Source: Lycium barbarum (taxonomy: Eukaryota > Streptophyta > Magnoliopsida > Solanales > Solanaceae). Taken from it: DNA of 64,000 bases. The stretch's first letter is position 1; every line of letters begins with the position of its first letter. The notes below the pieces were generated by a model, which worked only from the letters and a program-made list of their open reading frames with translations, was not told the DNA's origin and did not search any database. Below are positions 47,441 to 58,957 of this stretch, one piece after another. The position numbers and the translations under genes are program-made. The stretch covers positions 21,313,885-21,377,884 of the forward strand of contig NC_083337.1 in NCBI RefSeq assembly GCF_019175385.1. Reading direction: 5' to 3'.

Positions 47441-49081
47441 CCCATAGAATAAGCTTTTGCAATTCTTGTGAACTCTTATGGCCTTGACTTGATTGTTGGG
47501 CTGTTTTATATAGTTTTAACATATTTTTTTGAGTTATGGGGTATAGATAGGATTTTACTAATGATGGGGAGTAGGAAAGTAGAATTTCGTACCGTATTGC
47601 GGGGAAATTGAGCTATAAAAGATCCTACGAACTTATGCTCGCCAGTTGCTCGCTTAAATGTCTAAATGAAGATTTTCATGAGCTATGAACTTGATTTTAA
47701 TATTGAATAGTTAGTTTTGTGTACGAATTCATTCATAAGGTATTCAAGGACCGGGAAGATGTGTATAACTTCATCGACGAGCAATGTAGGGATTTCTCTA
47801 TCTCTTTGTGGTATGACTAGAACCCGAATACGTTTCGTTGAATATATTCCATCAAAACTCAAATTGTTGATACCTTATGATTCCAAGGTTGGTTATACCT
47901 GTTATTACCATTTCATGTTAAGTTACCTTCTTTAAGTCCATAACTTCTCAGGTTGTCGAGTCAAGAATAACATCTATAAAGGTATGTGCCTCGTCGAAGT
48001 TAAACTAGCATATGACCTTCAAATCAAATTGACCCTTATTTCAATCATAGGTTTCCTTTATCCAGCATAGCACGTACACCCTATACAACTATTACTTCTT
48101 GGTTGAAAGATAATGAATGTAGCATCAGTAACGATAGTCGAAAGGTAACGGCGATAGGTCCCCCGACTCCTTCTACGGTGTCTCTTTTGAGGTCGGTCTT
48201 GTATTGCACTTATATACATATGTATTTACTTTCATTACCACACCTTGCTATAGTCGGCTGGGCAGACACGTAGATGTGCATCTAGATGCATTTCTTTCAC
48301 TACCATGTCGTGTCAGATACGGCCGGGCAGGCACGTAGCTGTGCATACCATTGATTAGTTAGCAAGAGATACTGATGATATGACGATGAGCTCACCCCAA
48401 AGAAAGATTTATTATTATATAATATGAAATGTTATAAGCCTCCACAGTGAGGAATAATTTTACGTGCATACATTTATATTCATGTCATAGTTGTGGTTGC
48501 CCACCATGGCCTTATTTAGGCTTCCAGGTTGTTTCTAATTTCCTCTCTCTTGATTTTTACATTCTTTATGCTTATGTTTACTGCCCTACATATTTAGTAG
48601 TGATGTCTTTTTGTGCGCTGTGCTCATGCCCAAAGATACTGATAGACAGGCCGACGCGCCTCCTCAGTAGGACCCGTGATCAGCGGTTGAGCATTGTACT
48701 CCACTTCTTTGGAGTTGCTGGTATGAGTTCATAGGTACTGCTACATGTGTATATATATAGTTTTAGGGTATGTCGGGGCCCTGTCTCGACCTGTTTACAC
48801 TGTATTCTACTCTTAGAGGCTTGCAGACTAGCTGTCAGTGTATATATGTTTTCTCTGGCCCCTAGATGGCTGTTGTGACTGTTGATGTAGCCTAGTCGAA
48901 CTTAGATATACATATATGTTGTCGTTGGGCTTCTTCTGCTTGCAGGTTGTTACATTCATTCTTATTATTGTCATCCAACGGCCTTGTTGGCCCCATCTTC
49001 ATGTTACAGTCCATAGATGCCATAGTTGGTTCGCTCGGACCTTCGGGTGCCTGCAACACCCCCTAAGGTTGGGATGTGACA
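47441..49081 (+). repeat. 5' LTR of C, right part
   Basis: This resumes C's LTR after B and matches 55078-56755 of the 3' LTR, ending GGGATGTGACA. It contains CGGCCGGGCAGGCACGTAG-type repeats at 48240-48345. It lacks the 54-bp duplication found in the 3' LTR. Confidence 0.9.
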
Positions 49082-49085
49082 AACT

Positions 49086-49097
49086 TGGTATCAGAGC
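49086..49097 (+). other. Primer binding site of element C
   Basis: TGGTATCAGAGC, four bases after the LTR end at 49081. Confidence 0.92.
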
Positions 49098-49285
49098 AGG
49101 TCTGTCCTAGGGAATTTGCAAGCTGTGTCTAGTAGAGTCTTGTTTATGGGTGTGTTGTGCAACACACTTATTATGAAGAGGCTACAGGACATTTAGGATG
49201 GCTACTTTCTTCTTGATCTAGCTCATGCGATAAAGCTGAGTCGTAAGTGTTTATCCCTAATCTCAATTTTATTTTATTCTTTGCG

Positions 49286-50480
49286 ATGCCTAAAGAGCCT
49301 ATGACCAGACACCAGGAGAGTATTCTGTAGTTGGGAGTTGCTGAGGGAGACGGCACCAGTCAGGTGGCACCCGCTAATGTAGAGCAGCATGAGTCTCAGA
49401 ATGAGGCTAATTCTCAGGCCTCTAGAGCCACACCACCGCCACTAGAGGAGCATCGGGGAGCTGATGTACCTCCGGTTTAGCACTCAGTTTCCCCCGAGCA
49501 AGATCTTGATATGTGGAGAGCTGTACAATTGTTGACGCGGATATTGGCCTCCTAAGCCCAGAGTCAGGTTCCTGGTTCTTCTAATAGAGTCGTTAATGAA
49601 AGAGTTTGGGATTTGATCAACCTAGGCCCTTGGTATTCACAGCGACTTATCCCCATGCAGATCTACAAAGTTTTTTAGATCAGATGCAGCGGACTATATG
49701 GGTGATGGATGCCACCGATAATGAGTCGGTAGAGCTTTCTTCTTATAGGCTACGGGATGTTCCAATAGATTGGTACAAGACCTGGGAGCATTCCCAAGGA
49801 CCCCGTGCTCCACCAGCGACATGGAGAGAATTTTCTGAGGCATTAATGCAGCAGTATCTTCCTATTGAGATTCGACGTGCCCGACAGGATCAGTTTTTGC
49901 ATTTGGAGCAAGGTAATATGAGTGTTAAGGAGTATAGCATGCAGTTCAACTCTACGACCAGATACGCTCCTACTGTTGTACGTGATATGACCGATCGAGT
50001 GTATTGATTCATGGGTGCTTTAGGACCACATTTGATCAATGAGTGTACTACAGCTGCTCTGAATCCAGGAATGGATATTGCTCGCATACATGCCTATGTA
50101 CAGAACTTAAAGAATCGTAAAAGGCAGCAATGGGTTGATCGATTGCAGGATAGAAGACAACATAAGAGGGCCCGATCTGTGGGTGATTCGGGGGATTTCA
50201 AGAATGGACCTAGGTCGTAGTTTTCTATATGTTCATCTTATCCGATAGCCAGTGCACCACCATAATTTTAAGGTCAGGGACTTGATCGGACCACTTATTC
50301 TGGTCAGGGTCAGAGTTCACGGACATCAGGCCCACAATTTAGAGGTGAGTTCAGCCAGATTAGACCTCTGGTGCCCCGTTGTGATCAATGTGGTAGGGCA
50401 CATTCTGGGTTATGTCTCCAGTGTGCTGATGTATGTTATGCATGTGGACAGCCGGGTCATACATTATGAGATGTCATCCG
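49286..50480 (+). pseudogene. Element C gag
   Basis: The likely start is ATG 49286 (MPKEPMTR). In-frame stops fall at 49328-49330, 49478-49480 and 49553-49555, then a frameshift near 49600. The gag core is open at 49606-50004 with FLDQMQRTIWVMD, YLPIEIRRARQDQFLHLEQG and YAPTVVRDMTDRVY, then TGA where A and B have Arg or His context, then GALGPHLINEC and a basic tail to TAG 50218-50220. Two knuckles follow in other frames at about 50380-50475 (CDQCGRAHSGLC and [10 protein letters not shown], with a stop before the last Cys). Confidence 0.85.
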
Positions 50481-51458
50481 ACGAGAGGCGAAGGTGGTAT
50501 AGTTCAGCCGACAACATCTGCAGCAGCTTTTTCTTTTTCAGTGCGCCTTTCTGGGCATAGTATACAGACATCGGCTGGCAGGGGTAGAGGCAGAGTAGGA
50601 GTGTCTAGTTTAGGTGGTCAGGAGAACCGTATATATGCATTATCGGGTTGTCAGGACTTAGATTCATTTTCGGATGTGGTTACAGGTATATTATTTGTCT
50701 TTTCTATTGATATGTGTACTTTGATAGATCTTGGTTCTACGTTGTCGTATATTTCCCCCTTCATTGGTGGCAAGTGTAATAAAGAGACTGAATTATTGCG
50801 TAAGCCATTTGAGGTATCTACACCAGTGGGTGAGCCTGTAATACTTAGACGGGTATACCGAGATTGTGATATGAGGATTCATGACCGCCATACATTAGTT
50901 GATTTGCATGAACTGGAGATGGTCGATTTTGATATTATTATGGGTACAGATTGGCTGGCTTCTTGTTATGCTAATGTAGATTGTTGGATGGAGATTATTC
51001 ATTTTAATTTTCTAGCCGAGCCTATTATTAAGTGGAAGGGCAATGTTACAGTGCCTAAAGGGAAGTTTATTTCTCACCTTAAGGTTCGGAAGATGATTGC
51101 AAAAGGATATATTTACCATCTGGTGCGAGTGCATAATGTGGAGGCGGAACCTCCAACTCTTCAGTCGGCTCTTGTTGTTAATGAATTCCCTGATGTATTT
51201 CCTAATACACTTCCTGTTCTTCTTCTTGAAAGGGAAATCGACTTTGCTATTGATGTACTTCCAGATACTCAGCCTATATCTATTCCTCCGTATAGAATGG
51301 CCCCTGCCGAATTAAAGGAATTGAAAGCTCAGTTGAAGGATCTTCTAGATAAGGGCTTTATCAAACCCAGTACTTCTCCGTGGGGTGGACCAATGTTGTT
51401 TGTTCATAAGAAAGATAGTTCGTTGAGAATGTGTATTGATTACCGTCAGCTGAACTAA
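50481..51458 (+). pseudogene. Element C protease and first half of RT
   Basis: An open frame covers the end of gag, the protease ([13 protein letters not shown] with the catalytic Asp, then [19 protein letters not shown]), the linker [12 protein letters not shown], and the start of RT ([29 protein letters not shown]). It stops at TAA 51456-51458 right after YRQLN. Domain order is the same as in A and B. Confidence 0.88.
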
Positions 51459-51750
51459 GTAACTATCAAGAATAAATACCCCCTTCCCAGAATCGACGAC
51501 TTATTTGATCAGCTACAGGGTGCGAAGTCCTTTTCCAAGATCGATCTTCGGTCTGCATATCATCAGTTTCCAGTCAAAGAGCAAGATCCCTAAGATGGCT
51601 TTCCGGACCAAATATGGTAATTATGAATTTCTTGTCATGTCCTTCGGTCTCACTAACGCGCCAGTGGCTTTTATGGATTTAATGAATCGAGTCTTCAAGC
51701 CATTTCTTAACATCTTCGTGATTGTGTTCATTGATGATATTCTGATATAA
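51459..51750 (+). pseudogene. Element C second half of RT
   Basis: After a frameshift near 51580 the frame reads [25 protein letters not shown] and the catalytic FIDD in [10 protein letters not shown], followed at once by TAA (51748-51750). The segment between 51459 and 51580 shows [27 protein letters not shown] coding in the earlier frame. Confidence 0.85.
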
Positions 51751-52427
51751 TCTTGGTTAGAAGCAGAGCACGCAGATCATTTGCGAGTAGTATTGCAGAC
51801 GCTGCAAGATCATAAGTTGTATGCTACATTCTCTAAATGCGAGTTCTGGTTGGATTCGGTGGCATTCCTTGGACATACTGTCTCAGATGAAGGCATCAAG
51901 GTACATGGTTAGAAGATCGAGGCAGTAAAGAATTGGCCGAGGCCCACAACTCCTACGGAAGTTCGTAGTTTCTTGGGCTTAACCGGCTATTATCGGAGAT
52001 TTGTGGAGAATTTCTCTTCTATTGCCGCTCCTTGGATGACGTTGACACATAAAGCAGCTAAGTTTCAATGGTTTGATGCTTGTGAGAGGAGCTTTCAGGA
52101 ATCGAAGAATCGATTAACATCAGCGCCTGTTCTAGCACTTCCTGGGGGATCTGAAAGTTATGTGGTGTACTGTGATGCGTCAAGGGTTGTATTGGGATGT
52201 GTTCTGATGCAGTACGACAAGGTTGTTGCATATGCTTCGAGGCAATTGAGAAAGCACGAGCAGGATTACTCGACTCATGATCTTGAGTTGGTGCTGTTGT
52301 ATTTGCCCTGAAAATATGGCGTCATTATCTTTATGGAGTTCATATTGATATCTACATAGATCATAAGAGTTTGTAGTATATATTCAAGCAAAAAGAGCTG
52401 AACTTGAGACAACTAACGTAGCTAGAA
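51751..52427 (+). pseudogene. Element C RT connection and RNase H
   Basis: The frame 51973-52311 carries [24 protein letters not shown] and [14 protein letters not shown] with the first RNase H Asp, then THDLELV before a frameshift near 52300. The next part (YGVHIDIYIDHKSL-like) has lost the Thr-Asp-His context through a T-to-A type change and contains stops. Confidence 0.8.
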
Positions 52428-53040
52428 TTGTTGAGGGACTACGATGTTGATATCTTATACCATCTAGGAAAGGCAAACGTCGTAGCTGATACGTTGAGTC
52501 GTAAGTCCATGGGCAATTTGAAGCATGTGGGAGCTGATAAGTTAGAGATGACTAAGGAGCTATATCGATTGGCCAACCTAAGTGTACGGCTACATGATAA
52601 TGGTGACAAGGGTGTAGTAGTCCAGAATATTGTGGGATCGTCACTAGTAGCTGAGGTAAAAGCACAACAATTTAAGGATCTAAAGTTAGCTAAGATCAAT
52701 GAGAGCATCCCTTTTCAGAAGAAGCAGTTGTTCAAGCTATCAGATGATGGAATTCTCAAATATAAGGGCCGATGGTATGTACCTAATATTGCAGAGCTTC
52801 GTAAGTAAATTATGACAGAGATTCACCAGTCCCGGTATTCAGTTCATCCTGGTTCTACTAAGATGTATCACGATCTTCGTTAGCTATGTTGGTGGAATGA
52901 CATGAAGAAGGACATTGCTACATTTGTGACTAAGTGTCCGAACTATCAGCAGGTCAAATTTGAACATCAGAAACCTACTTGATTACTTCAAAATATTGAG
53001 ATCCCAACATGGAAATGGGAAGCTATTAATATGGACTTAT
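52428..53040 (+). pseudogene. Element C RNase H end and integrase zinc-binding region
   Basis: The open frame 52428-52808 starts [24 protein letters not shown], the end of RNase H, then a spacer and GRWYVPNIAELRK, and stops at TAA. The HHCC part follows with stops (IHQSRYSVHPGSTKMYHD near 52820, CPNYQQ near 52940, where the second Cys is replaced by Tyr). Confidence 0.78.
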
Positions 53041-53371
53041 CACAGGATTGCATAATTCTCGTCGGAAGTTCAATTCTATCTGGGTCATTATGGATAGACT
53101 TACAAAGTCATCTCACTTCCTACCAATGAGAACTACATATACAGCAGAAGATTATGCCAGACTGTACATTAAAGAGATAGTTCGGCTGCATAGAGTTCCA
53201 GTTTCTATTATATCTGAAAGAGGTGCACAGTCTACAGCTAACTTCTGGAGATCTTTCCAAAAAGGGTTGGGTACTCATATAGTCTCAGCACATCTTTCCA
53301 TCCACCAACAAACGGACAGGCCGAACATACTATTCAAACGCTCGAGGATATGTTACGAGCCTGTGTATTAG
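53041..53371 (+). pseudogene. Element C integrase core (broken)
   Basis: The frame reads SIWVIMDRLTKSSHFLP, YTAEDYARLYIKEIVRL and SIISERGAQ. The second catalytic position is Glu instead of Asp. A frameshift near 53285 garbles the segment that should carry QAERTI. Non-functional. Confidence 0.82.
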
Positions 53372-53406
53372 ATTTCAAAGGAAGCTGAGAAGATCATTTT
53401 CCACTT

Positions 53407-54057
53407 ATGGAGTTTGCCTACAACAATAGCTACCACTTTTGCATACAAATGGCACCATATAAAGCTCTTTACAGGCAGAAGTGCAGGTCTCCTATTGGTT
53501 GGCTTGATGTTGGTGAAATGAAGTTGTTAGAATCTGAGTCAGTGCAACAAGTGGTAGAGAAAATGAAGTTGATTCAAGAAAGGTTATTAATGGCTCAGAT
53601 TCAACAAAAGTCATACTTAGACAACCAGCGTAGAGATCTGGAGTTTTCCATGGAAGATTGGGTATTTCTGAAAGTATCGCCTATGAAAGGCATAATGAGA
53701 TTTGGCAGGAAAGGAAAGCTGAGCCCCAGGTATGTCGGGCCATATCATATTGTGCAGAGTATTGGCCAAGTTTCTTATAAACTTTATTTGCTACCAGAGC
53801 TAGAGGCATTCCATCCAGTATTCCATGTCTCCATGCTTCGTAAATGCTTAGGTGATCCTTCTCGTATCACCCCTATTGAGGATGTTCAATTTGCTGAGGA
53901 CTTGTCGTATAAGGAAGTTCCTATCACAAGAACTAAAGAGGTAGCTTCGGTTAAGGTATTGTGGAGAAGTAATAATGTAGACGAGATGACGTGGGAGGCA
54001 GAAGAAAATATGAAAGCCCGATACACTCATTTGTTCCAATCTTCAGGTTTACATTGA
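53407..54057 (+). pseudogene. Element C integrase C-terminus, GPY/F module and chromodomain
   Basis: A 216-codon open frame. FAYNNSYHFCIQMAPYKALY, then DWVFLKVSPMKGIMRFGRKG, SPRYVGPYHIV (GPY/F), FHPVFHVSMLRKCLGDPSR, and a chromodomain with TKEVASVKVLW and MTWEAEENM. A short deletion relative to A and B removes the LDRQVR part before it. The frame ends after HLFQSSGLH, close to where A's ends. Confidence 0.88.
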
Positions 54058-54378
54058 CATCCCTGCAATACGATACTTCCTTTATCATTTCTATTTCTCA
54101 AGCTATATATATATGTTGTGTTAGGTGCTATTACTAAGTCAGGCACGGGGAGTACATTCCGGACCACGGCAGATGACAGTTAAGGTGAGTTATGACTAAC
54201 TTATCTTGATTTCTGCATACTGTTCTGTAGCCCTGTGTGGCTTTGGATATTGGTTTGACTTGCTTGACAGGTTTAGGATAGTCCTTTTTATAGAGGAAAC
54301 TCTTCCGAAATTCATAGAAATTCTGAGAGTCAAGATATCCATCAACATTCGAGGACGAATGTTCTTAAGGGGGAAGGA
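54058..54378 (+). other. C 3' non-coding region and PPT
   Basis: The non-coding tail contains GTAGCCCTGTGTGGC (also in B at 44936), then the ATTCGAGGACGAATGTTC motif, then the PPT AAGGGGGAAGGA at 54367-54378. Confidence 0.85.
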
Positions 54379-56755
54379 TGTTACACCACGTGTGTTTATG
54401 CGTTATGATATTGTAAGGTGGATAATATGCTAAGAAGTAATTTTATGATGCATTTGAATAGTATGATAGTCTTATGTTAATATTTGAAGTCAAACGAGTT
54501 GTGATACGAAAGTTGGCAAAGGTCGTCACAAATTACGTTTGTAAATTTCACTGAAATTTGGGTCAGAAGTTGATGAGCTTTCTCTCAATCTACTTGGAGT
54601 TATGGGATGGTACAGCTGCAAATAGAAATTCTATGAGTCAAGTTTCCAACACATTTAACCGTTTTTCAATATGACGTCGAAGTAGAGAGAATTTTGAATT
54701 TCCGTCCTAGGACGCAAACTGTCGTGGGACAGAAACTATGGTCAGTGGCACTTAAGCCAAGTATATATAGGACCCCTTAAACGATTTTCTCCTCATTTCT
54801 TCCCCTTCAAAGACCTAGAAACCCTAGGTTACACTCTTAAACATCCCTTCATCAATCACAACCCAATCCAAGATTTAATCACACAACTCTAACGAAAGGC
54901 ACAACGTGGCAATCATAGAATCATCGATTTCTCGTTGGTTCGCTTTCAGAAGAAAGCTTTGCCTTGAAGTGACTTGCGTTGCAGTGTATCCTTCATATTT
55001 TTAGGTATGGTTTAACCTTATCTTCATCTCTTTGAGCTTCACAAGTAATTAAACCTTGAAATTTGGTGGAAAACCCTATAGAATAAGCTTTTGCAATTCC
55101 TGTGAACTCTTATGGACTTGGCTTGATTGTTGGGCTGTTTTATATAGTTTTAACGTGTTGTTTGGAGTTAAGGTGCTATATATAGGATCTCAATGATGAG
55201 GGGGAGTAGGAAAGTAGAATTTGAGCTGCAAAAGAGCCTACGAACTTATGCTTGCGAGTTGCTCGCTTAAATGTCTAATGAAGATTTTCCTGAGCTATGA
55301 ACTTGATTTTAATCTTGAATAGTTCATTTCCTGTAGGAATTCATTCATAAGGTATTCAAGGACCAGGAAGACATGTATAACTTCATCGACGAGGTATGTA
55401 GGGATTTCTCTATCTCTTTGTGGCATGACTAGAACCCGAATACGTTTCGTTGAATATATTCCTTCAAAACTCGAATTGTTGATACCTTATGATACCAAGG
55501 CTGGTTATTCCTATTATTACAATTTCATTTTAAGTTACCTTCTTTAAGTCCATAACTTCTCAGGTTGTCAAGTCGAAAATAATATCTATAAAGGTATGTG
55601 CCTCGTCGAAGCTAAACCGAACATATGACCTTCAAATCAAATTGACCCTTATTTCACTCATATGTTTCCTTTATCCAGCATAGCGTGTACACCCTATACA
55701 ATTATTACTTCATGGTTGAAAGATAATGAACGTAGCCTCAGTAACGATAGTCGAAAGGTAACATCGATAGGTCCCCCGACTTCTTCTATGGTGTCTCTTC
55801 TGAGGTCGGTCTTGTATTGAACTTATATACATAAGTAATTAATTTCAATGCCGCGCTGCGCTATAATCGGCCGGGCAGGCACGTAGATGTGCATCTAGAT
55901 GAATTTATTTCATTACCGTGCCGTGTCAGATTCGGCCGGGTAGGCACGTAGATGTGCATCCCACTGATCAATTGGGCAGAGATGGTGATGATATAATGAT
56001 GATCTTACCCCATAGAGGAATTTATTATTATATAATATGATATGTTATAAGCTTCCACAGTGAGGAATGATTTTACGTGCATGCGTTTATATTTATGTCA
56101 TAGTTATGGTTGCCCACCGTGGCCTTATTCGGGTTTCAGGTTGTTTCTGATTTCCTCTCTCTTGCTTTTTACATTCCTTATGATTATGCTTATTGTCCTA
56201 CATATTTCGTACTGACGCTTTTTTGTGCGTTATGTTCATGCCCACATGTTCTAATAGACAGGCCGATGCGCCTTCTCAGTAGAACCTGTGATCAGCCGTC
56301 GAGCGTCGCACTCCACTTCTTCGGAGTTGCTGGTTTGAGTCCATAGGTACTACTACATGTGTTTATATATAGTTTTGGGGTATGTCGGGGCCTTATCCAG
56401 ACCTATTGACATTGTATTCTACTCTTAGAGGCTTGCAGACTAGCTGTCAGTGTATATATGTTTTGTCTGGACCCTGGATAGTTGTCGTGACTGTTGATGT
56501 GGCCTTGTCAGCCTTAGATATACATATATATTGCCGTTGGGCTTCTTCTGCTTCCAGGTTGTTACATTCATTCTTATTATTGTCATCTAACGGCCTTGTC
56601 GACCCCATGTTCATGCTATAATCCATAGATGCCATGGTTGGTTCGCTCGGGCCATCGGGTGCCGGCATGCTATAATCCATAGATGCCATGGTTGGTTCGC
56701 TCGGACCATCGGGTGCCGGCCTTCCCCCCCCCCCCCCCAAGGTTTGGGTGTGACA
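54379..56755 (+). repeat. 3' LTR of element C
   Basis: TGTTACACCACGTG to GGGTGTGACA. TATA box GTATATATAG at 54761-54770. GGCCGGGCAGGCACGTAGATG-type repeats near 55865-55960. A 54-bp tandem duplication at 56613-56720 and a C tract at about 56724-56738 are absent from the 5' copy. Confidence 0.92.
56613..56720. repeat. 54-bp tandem duplication in C's 3' LTR
   Basis: Units 56613-56666 and 56667-56720 both begin ATGCTATAATCCATAG and end GGTGCCGGC. The 5' LTR has one diverged unit. Confidence 0.92.
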
Positions 56756-56760
56756 AATAA

Positions 56761-58399
56761 GGTTACAAGATGTGCGAGGGTGGACGTCGTATAAGGGTAT
56801 GTAAATTTAAGTTAGGCTTCGTCATGACCGAATTGTAATGGTGGAATAATAACTAGTGGTTTGAGGGGTCCTTCAGGAAAATGGTTATCCGTTCTAGGTC
56901 TGGTGGCAAGGATTCTTGTGACGAGTGCAACTTAAGGAAATAGACAGTTGTGATTTTTCAATAAAGGGCAATTTTGTATGGTCATGGTGTTTCGAGGTTA
57001 GAGATAAAAAGGGGATTGTTTGAACCAAGAGCTTGTTGCTTTGAGAGTTATGTTATGATTTTTCGATGAAGAGTGAATGTTGGGGTTCATAAATGAGTTG
57101 GTATGTGTGATTAAGTCATAGGCTAATGAGGATAACTCTGGCGGTGGACATGAGTAAAGTTTTATCTCTAAGGAATTATCGGGTGTTACATCTAGTCTTG
57201 GATATGATATGTGGGCATAGTATATAAAGGTTAATACGGGAAGAGTTCTACGATTACTAGTGTCATGACTTTGTGGTGTTGGCTAAATGAGAGGAATAAT
57301 CAAGCTATTATTAGAGGTGTTCTGGTTCGGCAAAATGAGGCAAGAGGTGGTTCTTCACGGGAAAGTATCGTTTAAGGACCCTTGAGTGAGGAGTCGATCA
57401 ATAAGGTTATTTGAAGTGGTAGATCAATAATATTTTGACCTAATTCATGTTGCGAAGAGCATTTCAGAATTAGGCTAAGGATCAGCAATACCGGTTGAAA
57501 CAAGGAAAGGTGAATTCACTATAGAACGTTTGGGTATCGATGTTGGGTCAGTAAACTCATGGACCAAGTTAGAAGAAGGGTACCTCGGTGAAGTTAAATG
57601 AGGACGTTAGTAGGATTATGTGTACAGTAATTGAGGATTTTGGATCAATTCAGTGGTGGTTTGGAGTATCTAGTCGACAATGATTGATTCTTGTTGGGAT
57701 AACTAGAGTTGTTTGGTATTTTTCTAGCAGAGAGGCTCATGAAAAAAAATTATGAATGTGATGCGTCAGGTTTAAAGGTGAAATCAGTTTTGGAGTGGGG
57801 TAAGATAAGGGAATTCTCGGTTGTTCGAGTGTGTGGCATACTATTTTTTTAGGATTGAATCAGCTATTTTGCAAGACTTATGATACTGCGGTACGCTCTT
57901 GAGAAGGTTTGAGTGATGTTCAATCGGTAGCGGTGATTTTTACATTGAAATGGAATATGGGAAGTGAGGAATTAAGGTGAGTCATGGGCGATCTTGAATC
58001 GGAGGGAGTAAGGTACATCTTCAGAATAGGAAAGGACTCGCACTTATAACAACGTTACTACTTGAATCTTGTTTGGGTTGTGGCGACAATATATTATATC
58101 TTTCAGATAGGGTGTAAAAGTGATAAGGTATGATTAAGGAAAGAAGTGTATGGGCAATTTGACATGGGTTATGCCAAGTGCAATAGGATTTTACGGATGG
58201 TGATAGAAGAGGTGCCTATTTTGGATGACGTATGTGGCAAGTTTTACGAGAAGGAGAATTGTATGGTACCAAGGTGGGTAATTTTTGGGCATCCTTGAAT
58301 GAGTATCTTAAATCGAATTGATAAGAAGAAATCGCTATGATGGAACGTTGAGGTTATAATTTCGAGGTAAGACTATGTAAGTGGTAGTGGTTTGTGTAA
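56761..58399 (+). other. Internal remnant of element D
   Basis: About 1.6 kb with no usable ORF and no domain that I recognise. G-rich plus-strand composition is like 36100-36730, and it lies on the other side of C, so I take it as D's interior. It is cut by element E at 58405. Confidence 0.4.
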
Positions 58400-58628
58400 A
58401 AATATGTCACGACCCGACTAGGGGCCATGACGGGTACCCGGGGCTAACCACCGAACACCACTCATTCTATTACTCATCATGCTCATTAAGCGTTCATTCA
58501 TCAAATTCATATTCAAATCATAGAAAAATCATTTTTCATTTGAAACGTAATTACTTGTATACACAGAAGCCCTTCGGCTATCAAAATAATATATGTACAA
58601 TAATGACATCGTGAGACCATGCTACCCA

Positions 58629-58775
58629 CAAGACTCAGTATCGTCCGTACCAAGACTCAGTATCGTCCGTACCAGGCCCTACCAAGGCTCAGTGATATCC
58701 GTACCGGCGCTACCAAGGCTCAGTGATATCCGTACCCGGCCCTACCAAGGCTCAGTGGTATCCGTACCTGGCCCT
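58629..58775. repeat. Minisatellite in E's LTR
   Basis: Five units begin with CAAG(A/G)CTCAGT and contain TCCGTACC. Two units are 22 bp and three about 32 bp, the longer ones carrying GG(C/-)CCTAC spacers. Confidence 0.85.
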
Positions 58776-58793
58776 ATGCGCGCGCATCATCGT

Positions 58794-58957
<164 letters not shown>

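Larger units (their letters stand above)
36732..56760 (+). mobile_element. Element C: Tekay/Del chromovirus containing element B
   Basis: C spans 36737-56755 on the plus strand. The 5' LTR is 36737-37438 plus 47441-49081 (2343 bp in all) and the 3' LTR is 54379-56755 (2377 bp). Flanks GATAA (36732-36736) and AATAA (56756-56760) agree at four of five bases, and the first TG is mutated to TA. PBS 49086-49097, PPT 54367-54378. Gag-pol is more broken than B's. C is inserted in D and hosts B in its 5' LTR. Confidence 0.88.

Noticed and set aside
58629..58775. Possible CRISPR-like repeat array
   Set aside because: Unit lengths vary, there are no unique spacers, and the context is a plant LTR. It is a minisatellite.
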